Source: Conidiobolus incongruus B7586 (taxonomy: Eukaryota > Entomophthoromycota > Entomophthoromycetes > Entomophthorales > Conidiobolaceae). Taken from it: a DNA stretch of 42,125 nt. Position 1 is the first letter of the stretch, and the number at the start of each line of letters is the position of its first letter. Both the position numbers and the translations under genes were made by a program. Of this stretch, positions 11,154-21,934 are shown piece by piece. The notes beneath the pieces are model-generated. The model searched no databases. It saw only the letters and a list, made by a program, of their open reading frames with translations, and was not told where the DNA came from. The stretch spans positions 1 through 42,125 of the forward strand of contig JNEM01016190.1 in the NCBI GenBank assembly GCA_000697335.1. Direction: 5' to 3'.

Positions 11154-13142
11154 TCTTTTATATTAATTATATAAGATAAATATTAATGGTTTTTTAATTA
11201 TATAAAAAAATAAATTTAATATTCCTCGAAACTTTAGCTATTATAATAATAATAAATTATTGTTGGTATTTAGTTTCATTGAAATAATATTAAATATCAT
11301 CTTTATAATTTTTTTAATAAATTTGAACTATTAAATTTTTCAATTTTATATTGATAGAATGCTTGAAAGGAATTTTAACATATATTGACTTATTTAATAG
11401 AAAAAAATACTCTATTTTTATATTTTGAAGTATAATAAAATATTTATTACATTAATTGCATTGAAATTTATTATCTATTTTTCAATTTATAAGGTTATCA
11501 AATTCATTAGAATTTTTTTTAATATTGAAATACACCTATTGTTCTTCCTAAAGAAAATTTTTAAATTTATTTTTATAAAGTATATATAAATTTTTATATA
11601 TACATATATATCATAGGTTAAAGAATCATAAAAATATTATTGAATTTTAAAATATTTATTTTATTTTATCATTGTCAATAAATATCATTTAGCAAAATAT
11701 TGTGATTTTATCTTTATTTATTAGCTAATAACATGTTTCAAAGATTAAATTCAAAATAAGGTTAATAAAGTTATAAATCTAAAATAAAACTTATTTACAA
11801 ATTCAAAATTTTATTAATATAAATATTACTCTATAATTTAAATAATGGGAATTTTATATAATTGAAAATAAATAAACATTTTAATATATAATATAAGTTT
11901 AATAGTTTTTTTATTATTAATAATTTTTTGCTATACTTTTAATAAACTTTTAACATTTAAAAAATAATTTTTTTATTAAAGACTCAAATTTGATATTTTA
12001 TAAACCAATTAAATTTTCTTATAGAAATTTTCTTTATTATATGTTGGTTTTTTAATTATTTGAAATAATTATAATTATAATTATATAAGTTATAATTTAA
12101 AAAATATACTAGATATAGCAGTTTTTTCTAGTTATTCTTAATTAGAAAGTTTTTTATAACTTTAGATTTATTTATTTTATAATTATTATATAAAGTAATA
12201 GATTTTTTAAACTATATTGAAAATACTATTTAAAAATACTTTTATTTAAAAAAGCAATATATAACCTATTATTAATTAATTTTCTTTTAAGAATTAAATA
12301 AAAATAGCATATATTATTATAATCTATTATAATAATTAACATTTATTTAATAATAAAATATTTATCTAAAATAATTTATAAAGAAAGTTAATTTAACTTA
12401 ATTTAGCTTTTTAATTTATATTTTAATTAAGATTATATATAAAGATTTAAAATTCATCAATTATAATTATTCACTATAAAAGTTTAAGTTTTTAGTAATA
12501 TTTTAGTAAGTTTTATTTAATAATAATTACTTTAACTTTTTTTAAGTTTTAATTAATTTATAAGGTATTTATTTTATATTTTTATTTATTAATTTGAGTT
12601 AAAACTATAATATATATAAATTACTTATAAAACTAATAATAAAATATTTAAATAATTTTTTAGTTAAAATAAAAAAATATTGTTTAGTATATTTTTTCAC
12701 TTTATTAATAATTAAAAAAAATAATAAAAGTTAATCTTTTAAATTTTAACAAGTCTTAAATAATTTCTCTTTTAACTTTAAGGTAGTTTACTTAACAATA
12801 AATAGTTGATTTAAATAATATTTTATTATTAAAAGTTACTTGTAAATGTTAAATAATTTTAAAGGCTTTATGGTTAAATTTTACTAATATTAAAATAAAA
12901 AACTTTAATGATTATTATTTAGTATAAGTATAATTAAATTAATCAATCAATTTTAAAAAGTTAATTTTTTAATCAAAAAATTATAATATATATATAATTT
13001 AAAAATATATAATTTCTTATTTATTTTGTATATATATATTTATTTAAAACTGATAATATGTTTGAAAAATCAGAAATTAAAAAATTCCCATTATTTTAAA
13101 TTTAAGGTAATAGTTGTAAAATATTTATAATTAATATTTTAA
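11154..13142. other. AT-rich intergenic region, mostly repeat copy A
   Basis: Apart from the approximately 1.3 kb repeat from about 11815 to 13115, listed separately, no gene, RNA or coding relic is recognisable. The first 650 bp after the esterase are simple AT-rich sequence that should include its 3' end. Confidence 0.55.
11815..13115. repeat. Approximately 1.3 kb dispersed AT-rich repeat, copy A
   Basis: This stretch aligns in direct orientation with about 34700-36015 over its whole length, with only small gaps and frequent runs of identical sequence. An example is TTTAATAATAATTA near 12515 and 35415; another is TTAATTTGAGTT near 12590 and 35490. Near its ends are two inverted motifs, AATAATGGGAATTTT at 11841 and AAAATTCCCATTATT at 13081, which could be terminal inverted repeats of a non-autonomous element. 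However, similarity runs slightly past both motifs, so it may instead be a plain segmental duplication. No open frame suggests a transposase. Confidence 0.7.
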
Positions 13143-14010
13143 ATGCTGATAATACTTTGCATACTCTTTGCAATACTATTTTTAAAGCCATTGTGTGTAA
13201 AATACAGCTGAACTGCTTACTATTCTTTGGAGAAAACCTGAACAATCAGGTTAATTTATATAAACTGATTTTTGGATATTTTTGAAATGACTGATATTAC
13301 AATGAGAGATATTTAAGTGGTCTGGTACTATCAGATTATATGTAAAAATTAATAACGTGATTAAGGTCAAAGACTATGCTTATACACGTGCAGCTATAGA
13401 CAATGTATTAATATTCCAGCAGAATGACTTCATTTGTAAAAGCTCAGCTAAATTGTTTCAAAACTAGAGAGTATTCATTTTAAAATAATCCAACTCGAAA
13501 TCAAATCCTACCTTACTAAGCAGTAAGTAACGATTATGTCAGATCAAAAATCACAACTGAGAAAACAATTGAAGACATTACGAGTCATATAATCTCACTA
13601 ATAGGAAATATTGATTTTGAAAATATTCTCGTTAACGAAATTTGACTAATTCAAGAAGTTGCAGCTTTTGCTAAAGTGCGTGTCAAAAGAAGTGAGACTG
13701 CTAAAAGCTCCTTGAACGATCGCAACACTAAAAAGGAAGTAGAGCTTTACAAAAAACATTGATAATTGATAAGAAGAATTATGAATTATATCCTAATACT
13801 AATATTTTTTTAGAAATTTAATATTTGTGAGACTGCTAAACACTTAAACCCATACAATTAGACACGGTAGTAGGATTCGATAAGATAATGTTTTGCTGAT
13901 ATGAAGAGTAGCAATAGTTGCGAATATGTTAAAGATTACTTAATTTTTTGATACAATTTACCTGGTTAACAGGTTCGCGAATTTGTAGTTCAAAATAGTG
14001 AATAATATTT
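13143..14010 (+). pseudogene. GDSL/CE16 esterase pseudogene (relic 2)
   Basis: A relic closest to the intact gene at 16802. The segment AIVCKIQLNCLLFFGENLNNQVNLYKLIFGYF matches that gene's VIVCKIQLDCLIFFGDSLSDNGNLHKSTLGYF in two adjacent stretches. The catalytic GDS has become GEN, so the nucleophile is lost. Downstream are decayed matches to the YYKGRYSNG region, the block III NNY region (near 13530), the KPEETSRSFLNDPNIQGKVERH region (near 13690-13750), the CFDDMKSNNGCEKVDDYL region (near 13890-13950) and the DTFHPITQ end. Several frame changes and stops interrupt it. The 5' flank is the end of repeat copy A, so its own promoter is missing or replaced. Confidence 0.85.
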
Positions 14011-14945
14011 AATAAATAGTAGGAAACATTTAGATTTAGTATTTGATTAATATTTTTATTTTTTTCGATTAATTTCGCAAAATAGGAAATCTATCTAATA
14101 ATATACAAATTGTAATTTGATAAATTTAATATACAGAATTATTTATTAAATAATAAAATATATTTAATTTATCCACAAAGAAATATTTTAAAAATTTCAA
14201 ATAATTTTGTTCATTTATTGAACAACTAAAAAACTCAATAAAATTCTTTTGTTTAAATTTCAATTTATTTTTAACTATAATAGTTTCTATATATTAATAC
14301 CTATTTAAAGCCACCATTAGTACAGTTTTAACTACTAATGATATACAAAAATATGAACAATTTTGATTATTTTCAATTTCCAATTATTCAATGAAATCTC
14401 ATAAATTTTTCAGCCCTTTGAAAAATTAGGTTATGATATATGAAATATGCCGATTATATCAATTCAAGTATTCATGATGCAGTTAAATTGTTATAAGATA
14501 ATTAAATCAGTTAGTAAAAATATGAAATTAATCGATTTTCAATAAGCTTTATCTATAACTCAAGATATTTTTAATTTTTAAAATATTATATATTAAAAAT
14601 TTTTTATCATTATTTGTTGATTAGTAACATATATTATTATTTGTTTAACTCTATTAAAGTATTGACAAACCTTTTTATTTAATATCAGAAATCAAAATTT
14701 TTCATAATTTTAAATAATTGATCAATATATCATTGTTATTATTGCTAATTTACTAATATTGTATATTTGAATTTAGTATTCAATATTGTGCATCATTGTA
14801 AGTGATAGTTTATTACATATATTTAATATTTTTTAAGAATATTGAAATTTAATATTAATATATAAATTTTGAATGAAAAATAATTTTATATTCAGTATAC
14901 TTGATATATTGGCAATTTTAAATTGACTGATATTTATTATTGCAT
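14011..14945. other. AT-rich intergenic DNA
   Basis: I see no gene, RNA or coding relic here. Composition is simple and AT-rich, without long microsatellites. Confidence 0.55.
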
Positions 14946-15280
14946 TGTCATGAGCCAATTGACTCCCTTATACCCAATTATTTTTACAACAACCTAATAT
15001 TAAAGTCATTTCCCTCTCGCATACCATCTGCTTCCGCTCTATCTTTTAATTGGCTGATGTTGCAGGTCACCGGAGAATCTCATGAATCACCTTACCCAAC
15101 TCACTCTGTATAAAACCCGGAATTAGAGCTATCCTCAACGAGACGAGTTTGATCTGGGTCCTCCCAGCTATTTGGCCAAAACCAATAAACCACCTATCTC
15201 CCTAAAACTTACCTGGAATTCCCCAGATCTCTCTCTTTTATCTAAACTACTCTGGACACGGCTTTCCCAAGACTTGTTAG
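14946..15280 (+). mobile_element. Possible solo LTR (GC-richer island)
   Basis: An approximately 335-bp island of much higher GC than its surroundings. It begins TGTCATGAGCC, contains a TATAAAA box at 15109-15115 followed by ACCCGG, and ends near CTTGTTAG. No protein-coding frame is evident. A TGT start, an internal promoter and this length fit a lone long terminal repeat, perhaps of a Ty3-type element. No target-site duplication is clear, and it shows no obvious similarity to the retroelement at 20.7-24.4 kb. A SINE or another recent insertion remains possible. Confidence 0.35.
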
Positions 15281-16753
15281 TATATTAATTTAAGCATTTT
15301 CTTCAAATATGAAATGAATATATTAAATAAAGGGTAGAAATTTATCCAATATATTTAATTAGTTAACATTTTATAAAATTGGAACCAATTTTTTACAAGC
15401 AATGATTCAAATTATATATTGTAAAATTATTAAATTTATAGTTTAGCTCTGTACTCTTATCCTGAAAAAATCAATATTAATTTATAAATAATAATATATT
15501 ATGAAATTGGTAATATCAATATGGTTGATATTAAATGTTATAAAAGTTCACCATAATTGTCTTATATCAAATTGAACTATATATAAATTTAATGATTTAT
15601 TTGTACTATATAAATAAAGTTGGTATAATAAATTATATTTTGGATTTATATCTAAAATTTTGAATGAATTGGAAGCATCATTTCTGTAACATATCTAATA
15701 CAAAATTACTCTCAACTAATATATTAATCTTAATTAAAAATATCAAGTTTTTCATTTTTGTTCAAAATCAATAAATTCTTAATAATCAATATAAAAGGTA
15801 TTGAAAAATAATTAAGTTCATACTATTATTTGATACTGATTTTTTCAATAGTATGATCTCATTTATTAATATATTTATTATCAACTTGTTAAATATAGTT
15901 CGCTTTCACTTGACACAAAGTTCATGGATATTTTTTAAATTTTGTACTAAATATTAACCTGTCAATACTTTTTAGAATGACAATAATATAGCAAAAGAAA
16001 TTATATATATTTGATAGTAAATATTGTGTAAAATGATAATCTATAAAATTTAAAATATCAATATAAATAATAATGATAATATTATATTTCATTTGATAAT
16101 TTATATACGATTTTATTGACTATATAAATTGATAATTTATCGACTCTAGGATATATGATCAGAATAATTAATATAGTTACATGTACTTGAAATTTATATA
16201 TTAGATTGGGATTAATATTTGCATACCTTAATGCAGACTGTTATTCAATATAACAATCAATGACACATTATGTAGTAATAATATATATATATATATATAT
16301 CAGATAATATATATTTAAAAGTAATATGTATATATTGAGCTCAGGGGTTTTCCCCTTATTTCCTGTAATATTTTTAATTATACTATCAAAACAATAAAAA
16401 GATATTTATTTTGATCTAAATTATGATATTGGTATTCGAAATTCAATTTTCAAAATTAATTTGATTAATGTTTCTAGCCTAAATTGAATAGGTCAAAATC
16501 ATAATTTGTTTTGAAGAATTTCTAATATAATTTATATTCCCAAATAATATACTAATTTTTATATGTGATTTAGTATTTATATTATCTTAAAGTGATCCAT
16601 TATTGTTCATTATTATATATTTAATTGGATTTTTATTATTTTGATAATTAAATTGATTGGTTTTAATAAATTTTACAATTATAAACATGTTCCTTTTTGA
16701 ATGTAAATATATATATATGAAAATTTAATGTATACGGGATTGATAAGAATTAT
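15281..16753. other. AT-rich intergenic DNA
   Basis: No gene or relic is recognised. A TA microsatellite lies at about 16279-16300. The stretch ends at the promoter of the second intact esterase. Confidence 0.55.
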
Positions 16754-16765
16754 TATAAATAGGTG
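16754..16765 (+). promoter_or_regulatory. Core promoter of the second intact GDSL gene
   Basis: TATAAATAGGTG lies 48 bp before the ATG. The same 12-base word occurs at 36610-36621, and close variants precede the other two live copies. This supports a common core promoter inherited with the gene duplications. Confidence 0.6.
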
Positions 16766-16801
16766 TTAATTAATTATATTCTATCGTTTTTTATTTTTAC
16801 A

Positions 16802-17698
16802 ATGAATTGGATACACTTTACAATACTTTATTTGCAAGTGATTGTATGTAAAATACAGCTGGACTGCTTAATATTCTTTGGAGACAGTTTGAGCGATAAT
16901 GGGAATTTACATAAATCAACTCTTGGGTATTTTCCAGATAATCGATATTACAAAGGAAGATATTCGAATGGTTTGATATGGGTCGACTATATTCAGGAAT
17001 ATATGGATGTGTCCAAGTCCGAAAACTGGGCGTATGCTGGGGCCACAACTAATAATGGACTAGCTCGTGTAAGTCATTTTATCCCAAGTCTGAATGCTCA
17101 ATTAAATTGGTTCAAATTGAAACGAAACTCATGCTACAGTAATCTAACTCCAAATCATCTCGTATCTTATGTAGGAGGATCTAACAACTATATTGATAAG
17201 AAAGTTACACCAGAACAAACCATTCAAGATATTAAAAGCCATATTATCACATTGATTGAAGATTTAAAATTTAAAAATATTTTTGTATCCGATATTCCAC
17301 CAATTCATGAACTTCCAGCCTTTACGGGAGTATATCTTAAACCTGAAGAAACTAGCCGCAGTTTCTTGAATGATCCGAACATTCAGGGGAAGGTAGAGCG
17401 TCACAACCAACTGATGGATGATTTAGTAGAAGAATTGCGCGCATTATATCCTCATATCAATCTTTATTATTGGAAAATTTCTAACATTTGGGAGTCTGCT
17501 AAACAGCTGAATCCATTCAATTCAACTACTTGGGATCCAACAATGCCATGTTTTGATGATATGAAAAGTAACAATGGCTGCGAAAAAGTTGATGATTATT
17601 TATTATTCGATACATTCCACCCAATTACCCAAGCTCATGAATTAGTAGCTAAAAAAGTTGCTGAATATTTAACAAATTCTTGGAAACTAAATAATTAA
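16802..17698 (+). CDS. Secreted SGNH/GDSL esterase, CE16-like (copy 2)
   Basis: An intronless gene of 298 residues. The open frame extends 13 codons upstream to a GTG, but that GTG is part of the TATAAATAGGTG promoter. The ATG at 16802 gives MNWI, the same start as copy 3, so I use it. Residues 1-16 are a signal peptide (ends VIVC). Block I is FFGDSLSDNGN with Ser29. Block III reads VGGSNNY. The C-terminal DTFHPITQAH supplies Asp270 and His273. It also has the conserved ENWAYAGATTNNG and DIPPIHELPAFTGVYLKPEETSRSFLNDP segments that characterise this local family. It should be a secreted ester hydrolase; the substrate is unknown. Relic 2 upstream is its closest neighbour in sequence. Confidence 0.92.
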   Translation: MNWIHFTILYLQVIVCKIQLDCLIFFGDSLSDNGNLHKSTLGYFPDNRYYKGRYSNGLIWVDYIQEYMDVSKSENWAYAGATTNNGLARVSHFIPSLNAQLNWFKLKRNSCYSNLTPNHLVSYVGGSNNYIDKKVTPEQTIQDIKSHIITLIEDLKFKNIFVSDIPPIHELPAFTGVYLKPEETSRSFLNDPNIQGKVERHNQLMDDLVEELRALYPHINLYYWKISNIWESAKQLNPFNSTTWDPTMPCFDDMKSNNGCEKVDDYLLFDTFHPITQAHELVAKKVAEYLTNSWKLNN

Positions 17699-20600
17699 TT
17701 AATAACTTTTCTGATATTCTATTTAAATATCAAAAATTTTAGAAAATATTAATTTACCTTTTCAAAAATTATATAATATTTAATTAGTAAAAGATTTTTA
17801 ATATTTATTTAATAATAAAATATATATATATATATTTACTCCTTTATACAACTGAATATATGCACAATGATTCTGAATTTTGAAAAAAATATAATTATTG
17901 GATATAAAATCATTAATCAAATTAATTTTATAATTATTATTAATAACTGGGGTTTATGGTATTTTGAATTATTTATAAAAGATTGTGTATCTTATCAGTT
18001 ATGGTGATGAGAATCACTCATTAATATATCAAGTTACTAAACAAGATAAAATTATATTAATTTTTCTTCTATAAATCAGAGTATTTTAATCCAAACAAAC
18101 AATCAAAATTTATCAATTAATTGCGAAATACTTGATTTAAAATTATCCATTTATTGTGATATTCAATAATATTCAGTTATTTAACAAATATTTTTTATTT
18201 GATAATCAATTATGATATTAAAATGGATTCATATCCAAACATGAACTAAAAAATTTCATATTATACTACAAATAATAAATATTTGCTATTATGGATAAAA
18301 ATTTAAGTAATTCAACTATCAACAATATATATAATTAATATTTAAAATCTCGTTATTAAAAAAACACGATTTAATATTAAATTTATAAATTTCAGCTCTT
18401 TATTCTATTTCAAAATATCTAAATCGAAAATAGCTAATTCTAATAATTATATACACTATTTAATCTGTTATATTGAAGCAATATACAACACTGATAATAA
18501 TAATAATAATAATAATAATGAAAATTATTTGTATATAAATATATCAGTCATAATTAATAATCCGGTTTAGGATTTATGTGAATCCACACTTGTCAAAAAT
18601 AAGCTCATTGTGAGGTTTAAGAGACAAATACATACATAGTATAAAACTGAATTTGTATTAGTATTAAAAACTTTATTAAAGCCATATATTCTAAATGTGA
18701 TGTAGATTTCTTGGCTTAATTAATATCTAGTCAATAATATTTCCATTCAATTAGTTCAAAACATGGAAGAAGCCAATTTAAAAATTTATTAATTAAATGA
18801 TCATTATCAATGATTTTTACTTTGTAGAATGATTCAGATATATAAAATCATTTTAAAGAGATTCATATATTTATAACGATCTATTAATCGAATTAATATT
18901 CAAAGTTAATAGCTACACTAATAATTATATTTCTAGTTTATATTAAAAATTGAGTTTCATAATTATAATAAATATTGATATAAAATATTCATTGACATAT
19001 AAGTCAACTATTGAAAAAAAGTTAATTGATAATTTCAGTTCAAAAATTACTCCTCCTGTCTTATATCAAATATTTTATATAATGCATTCATACATACTAT
19101 AAAAAATATATTTTATTAGTCTTATTTTGATATTATATAGAATATTTTAAATTCCTTAAATAATTGAATATTTTTTTGCAATAAAAGTAAAATTCAAAAT
19201 TTGCTAATAATTTGATATATTAAATAAAAAATCTTAGAGAAATAAATTAAATATTGAACAAAAGTTTTTATATTGTTATTAAAGATATAATATAAGAAAG
19301 TATTTTTGATGTATTATAAATAGTATATATAGAAAATTTTCCAAAAATAAACTTTCTAGAGATTAATAATTTTAAAAATATTTAATGAAATATATATAGT
19401 GATATTTTAAGTATTCTGATTATAAATATATTTTTGATATAATTACATATAATTATAGTATGGTATAATTATTTAATAAAATACAAATTATTGATTAAAT
19501 GACTAGTAAATATTATTAAATATTATAGTGATGATTATATGTTTATTTCACAGATTATTGATAAAATCATTTTATATATCATGTAATACTTTGGCAAAAT
19601 TCTATTAACCATAGTTATTAATTTAATAATTTATTATTTATAAAATTTTGGTATTAAATAACAGAACTCAAATATTTGAATTTTAATTGAAAAATATATA
19701 AGATGTGAAAAGCCTATTAATGAGATCATATATTATATAAAGCAGATTTATAGTATGGAAATAATAATATAAGTTATGAGTTTTTATTCTAAAAAATTAT
19801 GATACATTATCACAGAAGCAAAATTAATTAATTTCTATTATATATAGTATCATATATTTCATCCAAAGCTTATGGTTGATAGAAATCACGTTAAAATAAC
19901 ATTCTGAATATTTTCGTGATATATTAGAACCGAGATATATAATTTCAAATAAATAAAACTTCAATTCAATGTTGATCGAAATTTCAATTCTAAATATCGT
20001 AATTTATAACTTAATTAGTGAAGTTAATGTTATATTTCAAAAGTCAAAAGAACAATATTTTTTTAAACTGCTTTAATCAAATTCTTTCAATTAAACTATA
20101 TAATAAAATTTATAGTTAATAATGACTCTAATGATTACTTGTCATTGTGAACAATAATATTAGCAATATCTATAGAATATCCTTTAATGCCAACAACTAC
20201 ATTTCAATATATTCAAATACATATATCAAGAGCAAATTATTGTCCCAAAATCATCGAAATAGGCTATTACAGGTATTATTTTTATTGGAAATAGCTAATA
20301 TAAATTAGATTTAAGCCAAAACAATTTCACTTACAAAAATTCGAAATTAGAAAATTGATCCAGAAATCAGTTGTCTTAACCAGAATGATTATAACTATGA
20401 AATTTTATTGGTACAATGCATAATGATAAACCAACATTAGTAAAAATCTTTCAGATTATTATTGAATGATATAAATTAGTGTACCTTGATGATATTCAAT
20501 AATTAAAGAGTTGAAAATAGAATTGAATGAAAAATTTAAGATCAACATACAATACATAAGTTAGAGTTATATTTGTTAGAAGCATGAATTCAAATAAACC

Positions 20601-20715
20601 AAGCCAATTATTGAAATATTATTATTAATTTTTGGTAACTAATCTTTCAATCAATTATATCAAAATTTGATATACAAAATAAATCAAAAAATATAATTTG
20701 AAAATAACTATATAG
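17699..20715. other. AT-rich intergenic DNA
   Basis: About 3 kb with no supportable gene or convincing esterase relic. It contains a TA tract near 17820-17835 and a TAA/ATA triplet run at about 18497-18519. It ends where GC content rises abruptly at the retroelement remnant. Confidence 0.55.
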
Positions 20716-20969
20716 TGATGGGTATACTTCAACCCCTGGCCCCAAGAACTTATGCTATTCTAGGAATTGCATATTTTAAGCCTCCTTTTAATAACTTTGA
20801 AATATTTAAATCATTCAATTTTACTCTTTTTTATATCTTATTAACCTTTTTGTCTTTTTGCCTAATATTCTGTACCATTTAAGAGATTCCTTCCAATGGA
20901 TGAGGTCGATGATGAATTCTTTGTAGGTTGCTCCAGGGAGCTCATTCAGACTCATAGCAACCAGATCAT

Positions 20970-21500
20970 TCTAGGGCTTGAGGTAAGTAGTTAATTTGGT
21001 ATGATGTTGCCCTGGGCCAATGTTATCCCTAATCTCTTGAATTTCACCTTTTTCTTCCAGCTGACATTCAGTTCCTCGGGGGATCACTAAAGTAACATAC
21101 GGTGGAGGAGTAATATTTGCTCGTGAGCCGATAGGTCTCTTACGAGGGGCTACCATCTTAACGAACTCGTGCTTATCATCGTGAGTAATGAAGTTGGTGT
21201 TTGTTGCCACGCGGAACATGGCTTCCATGTTGTAGAGCCAGTCGATACCGAAGGGCATTTTGATCTTTTTAGCTCCGATTACTTGAAACACCCATTTGAT
21301 AACGATACTCTTGACTTGCACCTGAACTGGTTCTGATAGACCCAAGAAGCTTTCAACTCCTGTGACAGTGGTGAACACTGTCTTTTTCGTTACATTGTAC
21401 GAAATATTCAAGGCATCAGCCAAATCATCCAATATGAAGCTCAACCCTGAGCCATAGTCCACATATGTGTAGTATGATTCACCTTTTATTTGGATTTCCA
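20970..21500 (-). pseudogene. Aspartic protease-like domain of the retroelement fossil
   Basis: YTYVDYGSGLSFILDDLADAL resembles the active-site region of retropepsins (a hydrophobic stretch, Asp, Gly, then a helix). The later MPFGIDWLYNMEAMF resembles the conserved LG-x-D-W/F-L segment of Ty3-type proteases. The family cleaves the Gag-Pol polyprotein. Here it is a fossil. Confidence 0.5.
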
Positions 21501-21554
21501 TAAGTGGACAGTATTTTTTTCGGTAGGCGTAGTTAAGTTATGGTTGGGCCACAT

Positions 21555-21930
21555 TATAGGTACCGGAATCGATCCTGATATCTGATTCTCACTGGAGCGT
21601 GATCCAACTGGCTGCACGAGCATTCCTTGATGAGTTTCCCAAGGGCGTAAGGTGAGTACTGGAGTACTTCCCCTTCTTGGAGGGTCTGATCCTCATCTTG
21701 GGGATTGGTAATGTGGACTTCAATGTCCTTCCAGTGTCCAGGGTAGAAGATGTACTCTTCCAGAATCATCCCTTCATGGAGGAGATGAATACGACTGTCA
21801 TTCATGACCACAACATGCTCGGGTGGTACAGTGAACATCAATCCTGTGTTATATACTCGACTATAATTTGAGGATAAATTGATAACTTCTGAAGTATAAA
21901 GAGCGAGCGTGGAGGAGGTGATATTATCCA
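21555..21930 (-). pseudogene. dUTPase-like domain of the retroelement fossil
   Basis: The segment running from SRVYNTGLMFTVPPEHVVV through NDSRIHLLHEGMIL and YPGHWKDIEVHITNPQDEDQ to LQEGEVLQ follows the trimeric dUTPase fold pattern: a strand into P-E-x-x, a short Arg-containing loop, a Gly turn, a Pro-Gly/Tyr-Gly-like turn, then a strand with N and a G-x-x-L/I-Q end. Whether it ever hydrolysed dUTP cannot be judged. Its place next to the protease recalls betaretroviruses, which encode dUTPase just before protease. Confidence 0.5.
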
Positions 21931-21934
21931 TTTC

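Noticed and set aside
16339-16366. GAGCTCAGGGGTTTTCCCC patch as a regulatory palindrome
   Set aside because: A short GGGG-TTTT-CCCC hairpin is visible, but it is isolated and not repeated near any gene.
16763-16801. Upstream extension of esterase copy 2 to a GTG
   Set aside because: The GTG is part of the TATAAATAGGTG promoter, and the next ATG gives the MNWI start shared with copy 3.
20100-20650. Possible further esterase relic before the retroelement
   Set aside because: Only GCCAACAACTACATTTC resembles the NNY block; no ordered series of family motifs surrounds it.
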